Assembly: GCA_003217735.2 (NCBI GenBank)
Contig: CP031585.1
Location: 620,001-684,000, forward strand
From: Marinibacterium anthonyi
Lineage (GTDB): Bacteria; Pseudomonadota; Alphaproteobacteria; Rhodobacterales; Rhodobacteraceae
DNA length: 64,000 nucleotides
Direction: 5' to 3'
Numbering within the stretch: the stretch's first letter is position 1; the number at the start of each line of letters is the position of its first letter. Shown piece after piece: positions 1 to 8,838 of this stretch. The notes under the pieces are model-generated. The model ran no database searches, was not told where the DNA came from, and was given only the letters and a program-made list of their open reading frames with translations. Position numbers and translations under genes: made by a program.

Positions 1-347
1 CCTACATGAATATCGACGCGATGAACAAGCGGGTCGAGATCGGGTCGACCTGGTATCGCAAGGCCGTCCAGCGCACGCCGCTGAATACCGAGTGCAAGCG
101 TATGCTGCTGGGTCATGCCTTCGAGGTGCTGGACTGCATCGCGGTCGAACTGCGGACCCACCGGATGAACACGCAAAGCCGCCGGGCCATCGAACGGCTG
201 GGTGCGCAGCTGGACGGGATCCTGCGTCAGCACCAGGTCATTCCCAACGGGACGATCCGCGACACGGCGGTCTATTCGATCATCGCCGCGGAATGGCCTT
301 CTGTCCGGGCGCATCTGGACTGGCAGCTGGAAAAGCCCCGGAGCTGA
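1..347 (+). CDS. GNAT-family N-acetyltransferase, C-terminal part
   Basis: The gene enters from outside the window; the readable frame starts at base 3 and ends with TGA at 345-347. About 114 residues are visible. The segment NKRVEIGSTWY followed by RTPLNTECKRMLLGHAFE and a conserved Asn-Thr-Ser-Arg stretch resembles the C-terminal half of RimJ/RimL-like GNAT enzymes, which transfer an acetyl group from acetyl-CoA to an amine. The acetyl-CoA binding loop is partly outside, so the substrate cannot be inferred. It converges on the permease gene across a perfect palindrome. Confidence 0.7.
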   Translation, partial: YMNIDAMNKRVEIGSTWYRKAVQRTPLNTECKRMLLGHAFEVLDCIAVELRTHRMNTQSRRAIERLGAQLDGILRQHQVIPNGTIRDTAVYSIIAAEWPSVRAHLDWQLEKPRS

Positions 348-353
348 GCGAAA

Positions 354-381
354 CGGCCCGCGCGCTGCAGCGCGCGGGCCG
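354..381. terminator. Bidirectional terminator-like palindrome
   Basis: A perfect 28-bp inverted repeat (CGGCCCGCGCGC, TGCA centre, then the reverse complement) lies between two convergent genes, directly after the stop of the GNAT gene. It has no T-run. Its position suggests it ends transcription from both sides. Confidence 0.6.
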
Positions 382-437
382 GGCCCAACGGGAGGAGGGC
401 ATCCTTGGATGCCTGATCGACGGGCGGGAGCCCCGGT

Positions 438-1469
438 TCAGACGAGCAGCTGGAACAGAAGGCCTGACAGGATCGCGCCGGTGATGCCCAGGCCAAGGTA
501 GGCGGCGAAGACCTGCGGCTTGACCAGGGACCAGACCGCCGCCATCGCCGGGATGGAACTGACCGCGCCGGCGATCATGAAGGCCATGGCGGACCCCGCG
601 CTCATCCCCTGTTCCATCAGCCCCGCCAGCAGCGGCGGCGCCACGTAGGAATTCAGGTAGGCCGGCATGCCCACGAAGGCCGCGATGGCGATGGGCAGGG
701 GACCTTCGCCGCCGACGACACCGGCGATCATCTCGGCCGGGACGTAGTGGACCAGCAGGGCTTCCAGCACATAGGCCAGGGACAGCCATTTCAGCAGGAA
801 CAGACCATTCGTCACCAGTTCCTGCCGGAACGTCTTGCGCCGGCTGTCTTCCGTCCAGAAGGCCCAGACCGGTTTGCCGTCCAGCTTCGGGCCTCCGCAG
901 CAGCCCGAGGGCTGGTAGACCCGCAGCGGGTTCTGGAACGCGCCCGCACCCATCAGCCCCTTGACGGTGAACCCGCCCAGCAGGCCAAGGCCCACTGCCG
1001 CCACCGCCTTTGCCACCGCAAAGGGCCAGCCAAGTGCACCCGCCGTGATCAGCAGCGTCGGAGGGTCGATCAGCGGCGAGGACAGCCAGAAGGCCATCAC
1101 CGCCGACAAGGGCGCGCCCAGGGCCAGGAGGCCCGCGATGAACGGGATCACCTGGCAGGAACAGAAGGGCGCCAGCCCGCCGAAGATGGCGGCCAGGAAG
1201 ATCATCCGCACCTCGCGCCCCTGGAAGGCCCGAGTCACCATGACATCGGCGCCCGCCGCCTTGAGGTATGCCAGCAGCAGCACCGCCGCCACGATATAGG
1301 GCAGCGTGCCCAGCAGCGCGCGCCAGGCAAAGCCGATGGTAAAGCCGAAATTGCCCGGATCCAGCAGGGCGACGCCCGCCAGGACGATCAGGATGAAGGC
1401 CCAGGGCGTCCTGAGGAACCCGGCGACGTCGCGCCAGTGGACGCCGGGGGTCTGTGTTGTGTCAGACAT
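438..1469 (-). CDS. ArsP/UPF0718-type permease
   Basis: A 343-residue polytopic membrane protein of the DUF318/UPF0718 permease family. Members near arsR export organoarsenicals or are otherwise linked to metal(loid) stress. The motif APFCSCQVIPF lies in the first half and a Cys-Cys pair (SGCCGG) in the central loop, both candidate metal ligands. I start at ATG 1467-1469 (protein begins MSDTTQTP), which follows AAAGGCGG, rather than the upstream ATG at 1493. It overlaps the end of the ArsR gene by 8 bp, so the two are co-transcribed. The real substrate is not visible from sequence. Confidence 0.75.
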   Translation of the reverse strand: MSDTTQTPGVHWRDVAGFLRTPWAFILIVLAGVALLDPGNFGFTIGFAWRALLGTLPYIVAAVLLLAYLKAAGADVMVTRAFQGREVRMIFLAAIFGGLAPFCSCQVIPFIAGLLALGAPLSAVMAFWLSSPLIDPPTLLITAGALGWPFAVAKAVAAVGLGLLGGFTVKGLMGAGAFQNPLRVYQPSGCCGGPKLDGKPVWAFWTEDSRRKTFRQELVTNGLFLLKWLSLAYVLEALLVHYVPAEMIAGVVGGEGPLPIAIAAFVGMPAYLNSYVAPPLLAGLMEQGMSAGSAMAFMIAGAVSSIPAMAAVWSLVKPQVFAAYLGLGITGAILSGLLFQLLV

Positions 1470-1773
1470 CGTTGGCCGCCTTTCTTGGCGCATCGGCGCA
1501 GCATTCGTTCAGGATGAAGCCGGCCAGACGTCTCAGGGTGTCGAAACTCGCCCGGTTGATCGTGGTGCGCCCGGATTTCTCCTGGGCGACCACGCCACCG
1601 GCCGACAGGAATTTCAGGTGATGGGCCAGGGTCGACGGCGCCATGCCGGTCCGATCCTGGATCTCGCTTACACTCAGGCCCGGTTCGCCCGCGCGCACCA
1701 GGCAGCGCAGCACCTGCAGCCGCGCCTCGGACCCCATGGCGGCGAACCCTTGCGCCGCTTCTTCCCAGATCAT
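1462..1773 (-). CDS. ArsR/SmtB-family transcriptional regulator
   Basis: A 103-residue winged-helix repressor. The recognition helix region reads TGMAPSTLAHHLKFL, typical of ArsR proteins. The C-terminus carries adjacent cysteines (LNECCADAP), a possible metal(loid) sensor site; the classic ELCVCDL site is absent. It is the first gene of a two-gene operon with the permease. A perfect palindrome just upstream is the likely operator, so autoregulated control of the permease is inferred. Confidence 0.85.
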   Translation of the reverse strand: MIWEEAAQGFAAMGSEARLQVLRCLVRAGEPGLSVSEIQDRTGMAPSTLAHHLKFLSAGGVVAQEKSGRTTINRASFDTLRRLAGFILNECCADAPRKAANDV

Positions 1774-1793
1774 GCGATTCGCTCCCAGATAAA

Positions 1794-1815
1794 ACCATAA
1801 AACTAGTTTTATGGT
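1794..1815. promoter_or_regulatory. Probable ArsR operator palindrome
   Basis: A perfect 22-bp palindrome with half-site ACCATAAAACT followed by its exact reverse complement. It lies 20 bp upstream of the ArsR start, in AT-rich DNA that contrasts with the GC-rich surroundings. The position is right for a self-bound repressor site overlapping the promoter. Confidence 0.75.
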
Positions 1816-1871
1816 GATTCTGGGTGCGACGCAAGCGGCGCGCGCGACGGGGGCAGGGCGGGCTGCCGGCC

Positions 1872-2963
1872 TCAGGCGCTGTGGCGTTCTTTCGTCAGGG
1901 TCAGGGGAACGGCGGGAAAGACGTCGGATTGCCGCGGGTCCGTGCGCGCGCAGAGATAGCCGTTGATGGCGATGGTCATCATGCTCAGCATCGAATTCTG
2001 CGCGCTTCCGGCCGGTTTGCGCCCCGGCGTGACGGCCGAGAATTCCAGCGTGCCGAAGCGCAGCCCGTTGATGACGATGGGCGCGCCGAAAAAGGCCAGC
2101 GGCGGCCGCCCGAACAGATCGCGGCGCAGCGGTTCATTGCCGAAGGACGTGTCGGGCAGCCAGATCTGCCGGTCGCCGGACAGGATCTCGGCGGTATAGC
2201 GTTGGTCGATGTCGGTTTCGGGTCCGTGCTGGTTGCAGGGCGCGTCCTTGCTGGCCGCGATGATCCGGGCGCGGCCGCCGACGATCTGGGTCAGCACCCC
2301 GTAATCCACCTTCAGCGCCGCGCAACCGGCGTTCAGCACCGACCGGAACCTTTGCGCGGGGGCAAGGCTGGGCGTGGCCATGGCCTGGAAAATCGCCTCG
2401 CGCTGGAAATTGTGCAGCCGTTCCCGTTCAAGCCGATGCCGCAGGCTGGCCATTTCATTGGCCTGCTCGGCGACCTGCATCCGCTGGGACATTTCGCGGG
2501 CGACCAGGGTGGCCATGTCCTTCAGCGCCTCGACGTCTTCGTCGGCCCAGGGATGGGGGCGGTGATGGGCCACGCAAAGCGCCCCGATCATGCGCGACTG
2601 GTTGCTCAGCACCGGCACCGCCAGGAACGCCAGGCAGGAACTGGCCTGTACCAGGGGCAGCGCGCCAAGGTCCGACTGCATCCGCAGATCCGACAGGATG
2701 ATCGGGCGCTGGTGACGGTGGATCAGGCTGTGCAACTGGGTGGCGAAGGCGACGCTGTCCTGGGACAGTTCGGGGTTCGGCAGGCCCGCCGTGCTGATCG
2801 ACAGCTGACCGGCGCGCACAAGGTCCGTCAGCACCAGGACGGCCACCGGCGCGCGCAGGTGCCGGGCGATGATCCCGACCATTTCGTCGAACCCCGCGGC
2901 CTGCATGTCGCGGGGACGCGCGCCCCGGCCGTTGGACAGGGGGCTGGGCAGAATCGTGTTCAT
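1872..2963 (-). CDS. Tandem GAF-domain sensor protein
   Basis: A 363-residue soluble protein with two GAF-like modules, roughly residues 20-165 and 195-345, joined by a coiled-coil-like stretch rich in Glu, Arg and Gln. The first module has the GALCVAHHRPHPW signature seen in phytochrome-like and FhlA-type GAF domains. There is no kinase, cyclase or DNA-binding output domain, so it probably modulates a partner. I chose ATG 2961-2963 (MNTILPSP) because GGAG lies nine bases upstream; an ATG five codons earlier overlaps that site. The ligand is unknown. Confidence 0.65.
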   Translation of the reverse strand: MNTILPSPLSNGRGARPRDMQAAGFDEMVGIIARHLRAPVAVLVLTDLVRAGQLSISTAGLPNPELSQDSVAFATQLHSLIHRHQRPIILSDLRMQSDLGALPLVQASSCLAFLAVPVLSNQSRMIGALCVAHHRPHPWADEDVEALKDMATLVAREMSQRMQVAEQANEMASLRHRLERERLHNFQREAIFQAMATPSLAPAQRFRSVLNAGCAALKVDYGVLTQIVGGRARIIAASKDAPCNQHGPETDIDQRYTAEILSGDRQIWLPDTSFGNEPLRRDLFGRPPLAFFGAPIVINGLRFGTLEFSAVTPGRKPAGSAQNSMLSMMTIAINGYLCARTDPRQSDVFPAVPLTLTKERHSA

Positions 2964-3080
2964 CCGATGTCTCCGCATTGGAACGGGCTCGGACTCAAGG
3001 ATTAGGCAGGAATGGTTAGCAAATTATTAATTTGACCGGGGCAGGTTCCGTGCGGCCGGGCCGCCGGACCTGATCCCCGG

Positions 3081-3115
3081 AAACGACAAACCCCCGCGGC
3101 GGATGCCCGGGGGTC
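3081..3115 (-). terminator. Intrinsic terminator of rpsU
   Basis: Read on the minus strand, ACCCCCG, a short loop and CGGGGGT form a hairpin followed by TTTGTCGTTT. It lies 47 bp past the rpsU stop. Confidence 0.75.
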
Positions 3116-3161
3116 GTCAACTTTCAATGTCGGACAATCCGACCTAGCGTCTGAAAACGGC

Positions 3162-3368
3162 TCAGAGAAGCCCTTCGCGCTGCGCCTTCTTGCGCGCGAG
3201 CTTGCGCGCACGGCGGATCGCTTCTGCCTTCTCGCGCGCTTTCTTCTCGGACGGTTTCTCGAAATGTTGCTTGAGCTTCATTTCGCGGAAAACGCCTTCG
3301 CGCTGAAGTTTCTTCTTCAGAGCACGGAGCGCCTGGTCGACATTGTTGTCGCGAACACTGACCTGCAT
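3162..3368 (-). CDS. rpsU: 30S ribosomal protein S21
   Basis: A 68-residue, very basic protein ([20 protein letters not shown] start, Lys/Arg-rich tail) matching S21, a late-assembling protein of the 30S platform that helps mRNA binding. The start at 3366-3368 has an AAAGGTGG ribosome site. A promoter and a terminator bracket it, so it is likely a single-gene unit. It is divergent from a COQ9 gene. Confidence 0.97.
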   Translation of the reverse strand: MQVSVRDNNVDQALRALKKKLQREGVFREMKLKQHFEKPSEKKAREKAEAIRRARKLARKKAQREGLL

Positions 3369-3423
3369 GTGGTTGTCACCACCTTTCTGTGTAAGAGTTG
3401 CAAGGAAATTGCAGGAGGCTGCC

Positions 3424-3452
3424 CTATAGCAAAGGACCGCCGGTCTTGTCCA
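3424..3452 (-). promoter_or_regulatory. rpsU promoter
   Basis: On the minus strand TGGACA (3452-3447) and CTATAG (3429-3424) are separated by 17 bp, a good sigma-70 match, and give a leader of about 50 nt before rpsU. Confidence 0.6.
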
Positions 3453-3573
3453 CCCCCGGGGGCGATATGGCGCCGGGCCGGGCGACATCGGCGCAGGACG
3501 GACTATATTGCCCCCGCAGATACCGGTAAACCCAACGGCATAACCCAGTGAAAGACGCGATCGGAGAGTACGG

Positions 3574-4257
3574 ATGACAACGCCATACGACGATATCAAG
3601 GCGAAGATCCTGGACGCGGCCATGATGCACGTGGCCTTCGACGGCTGGTCCGACGCCACTCTGAAATCCGCCATTGCCGACGCCGGGGTGGACCCGGCCC
3701 TGGCGCGCGCGGTGCTGCCGCGGGGCGCGGTGGACCTGGCGCTGGCCTATCACCAGCAGGGCGACCGGCAGATGCTGGAAAAACTGCGCACCATGGACCT
3801 GTCGCAGATGAAGATGCGGGAAAAGATCGCCACCGCGGTGCGCACGCGGGTTCAACAGGGCGACCGCGAAGCGGTGCGCCGGGGCATGACCCTGCTGGCC
3901 CTGCCGCGGCATGCGGGCGAGGGGGCAAAGGCGCTGTGGACCACGGCCGACCTGATCTGGACCGCCCTGGGCGACACGGCCGAGGACGTGAATTGGTACA
4001 CCAAGCGGGCATCGCTTTCGGCGGTGATCTCGGCCACCGTTCTGTACTGGCTGGGCGACGACAGCGAGGGATCGCAGGCCACCTGGGATTTTCTCGACCG
4101 GCGGATCGACAACGTGATGCAGGTGGAAAAGCTGAAGGCGCAGGTCAACGACAACCGGCTGCTCAGGCCCTTCATGGCCGGGCCGAACTGGCTGGCCAGG
4201 CAGATCCGCGCGCCGATGCGCAAGGCGGGGCCGGATTGGCCGGCGACGGGTGCATGA
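3574..4257 (+). CDS. COQ9-family ubiquinone biosynthesis protein
   Basis: 227 residues. The N-terminus resembles a TetR-like helical fold ([22 protein letters not shown]) and the rest is the COQ9 domain with the conserved stretch [28 protein letters not shown]9 is a lipid-binding accessory protein of ubiquinone synthesis that presents intermediates to the COQ7-type hydroxylase. It sits divergent from rpsU. Confidence 0.9.
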   Translation: MTTPYDDIKAKILDAAMMHVAFDGWSDATLKSAIADAGVDPALARAVLPRGAVDLALAYHQQGDRQMLEKLRTMDLSQMKMREKIATAVRTRVQQGDREAVRRGMTLLALPRHAGEGAKALWTTADLIWTALGDTAEDVNWYTKRASLSAVISATVLYWLGDDSEGSQATWDFLDRRIDNVMQVEKLKAQVNDNRLLRPFMAGPNWLARQIRAPMRKAGPDWPATGA

Positions 4258-4338
4258 CGGCGCCGCACACCTAGGCTGCGTTGCGCTTTCCTGCCGGATC
4301 GGTCCCTGTTATCGCTGGGCCAAACCAGGAGGAACACG

Positions 4339-5325
4339 ATGCCTGACATGATGCGCGCCGTCGAGATATCCGAACCCGGCGGCCCCGAGGTCCTGAAACT
4401 TGCCGACCGGCCCGTGCCGACGCCGGGCCATGGCCAGGTGGTGATCAAGGTCGCCTATGCCGGGGTCAACCGCCCCGACGCGCTGCAGCGCGCGGGTTCC
4501 TACGCGCCGCCTCCGGGCGCCAGCGACCTGCCGGGTCTCGAAGCGTCCGGCGAAGTGGTGGCCATCGGCGCCGGCGTGACGGACCTGACCCCGGGCGACC
4601 TGGTCTGCGCGTTGCTGCCGGGCGGGGGGTATGCGGAATACGTGGCCACACCGGCCGCCCATTGCCTGCCGGTCCCCGACGGTCTGGGCCTGAAGGACGC
4701 CGCCTGCCTGCCCGAGACGTTCTTTACCGTCTGGACCAACGTCTTCCTGCGCGGTGGCCTGCAGGCCGGTGAACGGTTCCTGGTGCATGGCGGATCGTCC
4801 GGCATCGGCACCACGGCGATCCAGCTGGCGAAGCATTTCGGCGCCCGGGTCTTTGCCACCGCCGGATCGGACGACAAGTGTCAGGCCTGTACTGCGCTTG
4901 GCGCCGAACGCGCGATCAACTACCGGGACGAGGATTTCGTGGCGGTGCTCAAGGCCGAGGGTGGCGCGAACCTGATCCTCGACATGGTCGGCGGCGATTA
5001 CCTGCCCCGCAATGTCACGGCGCTGGCCGACGAAGGCCGGCTGGTGCAGATCGCCTTCCTGCAGGGGCCCAAGGTCGAACTGAACTTCGCCCAGGTGATG
5101 ATGCGCCGCCTGACGATCACCGGATCCACGCTGCGCCCGCAAAGCGACCTGGCCAAGGGCCGGATCGCCGAGGACCTGAAGACCCATGTCTGGCCGCTGC
5201 TGGCGTCCGGGCAGATCGCCCCGGTGATGGACAGCGAATTCCCAATGGCCGAAGCCGCGGCCGCCCATGCGCGCATGGAAGGGTCCGGCCATATCGGCAA
5301 GATCGTCCTGAAGGTCGGGGGGTAA
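4339..5325 (+). CDS. NAD(P)H:quinone oxidoreductase, PIG3/TP53I3-like
   Basis: A 328-residue zinc-free medium-chain dehydrogenase. The N-terminal GroES-like part runs to about residue 130. The Rossmann part carries HGGSSGIGTTAIQLAKHFGA (about residues 152-171), the NADPH-binding loop. It lacks the zinc ligands of alcohol dehydrogenases, as expected for quinone oxidoreductases. The ATG follows AGGAGG. The stop codon lies in the loop of a terminator hairpin. It probably reduces quinones or activated alkenes using NADPH. Confidence 0.9.
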   Translation: MPDMMRAVEISEPGGPEVLKLADRPVPTPGHGQVVIKVAYAGVNRPDALQRAGSYAPPPGASDLPGLEASGEVVAIGAGVTDLTPGDLVCALLPGGGYAEYVATPAAHCLPVPDGLGLKDAACLPETFFTVWTNVFLRGGLQAGERFLVHGGSSGIGTTAIQLAKHFGARVFATAGSDDKCQACTALGAERAINYRDEDFVAVLKAEGGANLILDMVGGDYLPRNVTALADEGRLVQIAFLQGPKVELNFAQVMMRRLTITGSTLRPQSDLAKGRIAEDLKTHVWPLLASGQIAPVMDSEFPMAEAAAAHARMEGSGHIGKIVLKVGG

Positions 5326-5333
5326 CCCCCGAC
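5314..5333 (+). terminator. Terminator hairpin containing the stop codon
   Basis: GTCGGGGG, loop GTAA, CCCCCGAC: an 8-bp stem whose loop holds the TAA of the upstream gene. There is no T-run, and the convergent DUF2189 gene ends 19 bp further on, so it may serve both genes. Confidence 0.55.
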
Positions 5334-5351
5334 CCCGGGGCAGGCCCGGCC

Positions 5352-6209
5352 TCAGGTCACCGCCCGGCGATACAGATGCCAGGTCGCGTGGCCCAGTACC
5401 GGCAGGACGATCACCAGGCCCAGCAGGAAGGGCAGGGCGCCCAGCACCAGCGCCACCAGCACGATGCAGCCCCAGCCCAGGATCACGCCGGGGTTCTCGC
5501 GCGTGACCCGGACCGAGGTCACGACCGCCACCGGCAGCCCGACCTTGCGGTCCACCAGCAGCGGGAACGACACCACGCTGACCGCCAGCACCGCCAGCGC
5601 CAGCGCGCCGCCGACGATCGCGCCCAGCACGATCATCTCCCAGCCGCGCAGGGTGGTGAAGGCGTCGCCGACGAAGGCCGCGACCGATGCGGGCGGTTCC
5701 GGCCCCAGCGTCGCGGCATAGATCTCGGCCGCCAGCAGCATCCAGAGCACCATCATCACGCCCAGGTACAGCGCCAGCGCCGCGATCGCCCCGAAGGAGG
5801 GCGAGCGCAATACGGCGAACCCGTCGCTCCAGTGCACGTCCAGCCCGGCCTCGCGCCGCCGGCTCATCTCGTACAGCCCGACCGAGGCGACCGGCCCCAG
5901 CAGGGCGAACCCCGCGATCAGCGGCACGATCATGGGGATCAGCCCGGCCTGAAAGCTCATCGCGATCAGCGTCAGGCCGATCAGCGGATAGATCGCCACC
6001 AGGCACAGGGCATCCGCCCTCAGCGCCTGCATGTCCTCCCACCCGGCGCGCAGCGCAAAGACGATGTCGTCGCGCGTCAGCACCCGCACCTTCGGCGGAT
6101 GCGCGTCGATGCCGCTGCCGATTTCGGTGGCCGTCTCGGCCAGGTGCGCGCCCGTGGCGCCCACCGCCCTGGCGGTCCAGCTCAGCGGATTTCCGATTGT
6201 CTGGGTCAT
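5352..6209 (-). CDS. DUF2189 integral membrane protein
   Basis: 285 residues with a soluble N-terminus (about 65 residues) and about six hydrophobic segments. It contains the family-typical SDGFAVLRSPSF-like loop after the second helix pair and ends in LGHATWHLYRRAVT, a hallmark of DUF2189 proteins. The function of this family is not established; members are common in alphaproteobacteria. The gene lies alone between two quinone oxidoreductase genes and converges on the first. Confidence 0.8.
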   Translation of the reverse strand: MTQTIGNPLSWTARAVGATGAHLAETATEIGSGIDAHPPKVRVLTRDDIVFALRAGWEDMQALRADALCLVAIYPLIGLTLIAMSFQAGLIPMIVPLIAGFALLGPVASVGLYEMSRRREAGLDVHWSDGFAVLRSPSFGAIAALALYLGVMMVLWMLLAAEIYAATLGPEPPASVAAFVGDAFTTLRGWEMIVLGAIVGGALALAVLAVSVVSFPLLVDRKVGLPVAVVTSVRVTRENPGVILGWGCIVLVALVLGALPFLLGLVIVLPVLGHATWHLYRRAVT

Positions 6210-6401
6210 GGTCTCCCCCTTCCCGTCAGACAGGGTGCCGGCACGGGGGCGTCGGTCGCATTGGCCGAACTGCCCGGCGACACATGACCCATCCTAGCAC
6301 GAATTGGGCATCGGCGCTCTCACGCTGTGTTGACAGGGGGTCATGGACACCGCGCCCGATTTGGGCATGATCGGCCTGACCCGGAACCAAGGAGGCCCCC
6401 G

Positions 6402-7376
6402 ATGGCGCTGACCGCAATCATCGAAGAGCATGGCGGCTCGGACAAGTTCAAGCTGGTGGACATCGAGGTGGGCGACCCCGGTCCGGGCGAGATCCGCATC
6501 GACCACAAGGCCTGCGGGCTGAACTTCATCGACGTCTACCAGCGCACGGGCCTTTACCCGATGTCGCTGCCCCATGCTCTTGGTATGGAAGCCGCCGGCG
6601 TTGTCGCCGCCGTGGGCGATGGCGTGACCCACCTGAAGCCGGGCGACCGCGCCGCCTATGCCGCCGCCCCTCCGGGCGCCTACACCCAGGCGCGGGTCAT
6701 GCCCGCCGCGCAGGTCTGCCCGCTGCCCGACGGAATATCCTTCGACGAAGGCGCGGCGATGATGCTGAAGGGCATGACCGTCGAATACCTGTTTCACCGC
6801 ACCACGCCGCTGAAGGCGGGCGACACGGTGCTGTTCCACGCCGCCGCCGGGGGCGTCGGGCTGATCGCCTGCCAATGGGCGAAATCCGAAGGCATCACCC
6901 TGATCGGCACCGCCGGCACGGACGAGAAATGCGCGCTGGCCATGGAAAACGGCGCGACCCACTGCATCAACTACAACACCACCGATTTCACCCCGAAGGT
7001 CCGCGAACTGACCGGCGGCAAGGGCGTCGACGCGGTGATGGATTCCATCGGCAAGGACACGTTCATCGGCTCGCTCGATTGTCTCAAGCCGCTGGGGATG
7101 ATGATCTCGTTCGGCAATGCCTCGGGCCCGGTCGACGCCTTCAACCTCGGCATCCTCGGGCAGAAGGGATCGCTCAAGGTGACGCGGCCGACACTGTTCA
7201 CCCACCTGGCCGATCACGCCACCTGCCAGCAGATGGCGCAGCATCTGTTCTCCAAGGTGCTGTCGGGGGAAGTGAAGATCCACATCGACCAGCGCTTCCC
7301 GCTGGCCGATGTCGCCTTGGCGCATGACGCGCTCGAGGCGCGCAAGACCACCGGATCGACAATTCTCGAACTTTGA
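6402..7376 (+). CDS. NADPH:quinone reductase, QOR/zeta-crystallin family
   Basis: A 324-residue zinc-independent medium-chain dehydrogenase. It has the QOR signature near residue 140 (HAAAGGVGLIACQWAKSEG) for NADPH binding, preceded by the GroES-like domain. The start at 6402 is fixed by AAGGAGG six bases upstream; an upstream in-frame ATG has no such site. It is a second enzyme of the same broad family within 3 kb, but the two differ enough to be paralogues of different subgroups. Confidence 0.9.
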   Translation: MALTAIIEEHGGSDKFKLVDIEVGDPGPGEIRIDHKACGLNFIDVYQRTGLYPMSLPHALGMEAAGVVAAVGDGVTHLKPGDRAAYAAAPPGAYTQARVMPAAQVCPLPDGISFDEGAAMMLKGMTVEYLFHRTTPLKAGDTVLFHAAAGGVGLIACQWAKSEGITLIGTAGTDEKCALAMENGATHCINYNTTDFTPKVRELTGGKGVDAVMDSIGKDTFIGSLDCLKPLGMMISFGNASGPVDAFNLGILGQKGSLKVTRPTLFTHLADHATCQQMAQHLFSKVLSGEVKIHIDQRFPLADVALAHDALEARKTTGSTILEL

Positions 7377-7809
7377 GCTTCGCCGGACGCCCCCGGGCCG
7401 GTGCAACCCGGCCCGGGATGGCGATGTCCGGTGCGACAGGGGCAGGGACAGCAGGCAGGATGGCCATGACGATTTCGGATCAGCCCAGCGGCGCCACCGC
7501 CGCACAGGTCGGCCGGACACTGGCCATCGACCCGCCATCGCGGGCGTTGACCGATGCCTGCGACGGCAACGTCGGGACCGACAATCGCCGCCACGCGTTC
7601 CACTGCGCACGGATCCACCTTCGCGCCCCTCTTCCCGATATCCGCCAGGCCGCCTATATCGCGGATTATCAGCAGGTTCACCTGCACCCCCACGACTTCG
7701 ACCCGCACGGCATCGCCCCCCGTCTTCGCCCCCTGTCTTCGCAAGATCGAAGAACCGGATGCCGTGCTGACCGACTTCGTCTCGTAAACCCGGGCGAGTG
7801 AGACAGACG
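7377..7809. other. Intergenic stretch without a convincing gene
   Basis: Open frames exist on both strands but none has a ribosome site, a recognisable motif or alphaproteobacterial-like composition. The minus-strand frame between about 7400 and 7744 reads somewhat like protein (RDIGGLADIGKRGAKVD) and could be a decayed gene. I see no RNA gene or repeat here. Confidence 0.4.
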
Positions 7810-8838
7810 ATGACAGGCGAACAGACCCTCTACATCCACGTGGGCGCGGGCAAGACCGGCAGCACCTACCTGCAGGCCGTCATGGCCACCGCGCGTCAGT
7901 GGCTTGCGGAACTGGGCATCGACTATCCGATGGATCCCGGGACCGAACGCATGGCCGTGGCCGGCCGGGTGACCTCGGGCAACCTAAGCCCCGCCGCGCC
8001 GCTGCCCGAGACGCTGGCCCGCTATCCCGGCGCCGAAACCAGCCCCCGGCTGCTGTTTTCCAACGAAACCCTGCACCTGACGATGACCCGGCCCGACCTG
8101 CCGGTCGCGGCGTCGATCCGCGAAGCCTTGCCCGAGGCCCGGATCGAGGTGCTGTGCTATATCCGCGATCCGCTGGATCACGCGGTGTCGTCCTATGGTC
8201 AGGTGGTCAAGCGCAACGGCTATGTCGGCGATTGCGCGGCCTACCTGCGCGGCTACAACATGCCCGACCGCCTGCTACTGCTGGATGACGTGGTGCGCGA
8301 GATGGACGGCCGGCTGAGCATCGTGAACTATTCGCGCCACCGCGACGACCTGCTGGCCACGTTCGAAACCTGGCTGGGCCTTGCCCCCGGCACCCTGCCC
8401 GAACCCGTCCTGCCCGAAATCAACCGCTCGCTCACCCGGGCCGAGCTTGAGCTGCAGCGCGCCTTCAACGAACACATGGGCGCCAGTTCGGCGGCGATCA
8501 TCTCGGATGCGCTGTGCGAACGGCTGCCCGACGTGCGTTCCGAAACGCCGCCGCTGGCGCGCGACGACCTGGCCGCCTTTCTCGACCGGATGGAACAAAA
8601 GCTTGCCGATCCCCGGTTCGCCGCGCTGATCCCCGATGCCGAAAGGCCACGGGTCGGCACCATCGACGACCACGCGTCGCGCTTCCCCGATCCCGGCCAG
8701 GCCGACCGCTTCGAATTCTCGCGCGAACAGATCGACCTGCTGGCGCAATCCATGTCCTCGGCGATCAAGCTGAATGCCCGGCAGGTGGCGCTGCGCAAGA
8801 AGCGGCGCGCGCTCAGGAAGGCTAGCGGAGAGGCGTGA
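7810..8838 (+). CDS. Sulfotransferase-family protein
   Basis: 342 residues. The N-terminal P-loop-like HVGAGKTGSTYLQ is the 5'-phosphosulfate binding loop and CYIRDPLDHAVSSYGQ (about residues 115-130) matches the 3'-phosphate site of PAPS-dependent sulfotransferases. The last 20 residues are strongly basic. It would transfer sulfate from PAPS to a glycan or lipid; the acceptor cannot be told. I prefer ATG 7810 over GTG 7798, though both have weak ribosome sites. Its 3' end overlaps the convergent RNase T2 gene by 17 bp. Confidence 0.75.
   Translation: MTGEQTLYIHVGAGKTGSTYLQAVMATARQWLAELGIDYPMDPGTERMAVAGRVTSGNLSPAAPLPETLARYPGAETSPRLLFSNETLHLTMTRPDLPVAASIREALPEARIEVLCYIRDPLDHAVSSYGQVVKRNGYVGDCAAYLRGYNMPDRLLLLDDVVREMDGRLSIVNYSRHRDDLLATFETWLGLAPGTLPEPVLPEINRSLTRAELELQRAFNEHMGASSAAIISDALCERLPDVRSETPPLARDDLAAFLDRMEQKLADPRFAALIPDAERPRVGTIDDHASRFPDPGQADRFEFSREQIDLLAQSMSSAIKLNARQVALRKKRRALRKASGEA

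Noticed and set aside
7373-7801. Candidate genes between the QOR and sulfotransferase genes
   Set aside because: Frames on both strands lack ribosome sites and motifs; listed only as an intergenic region.
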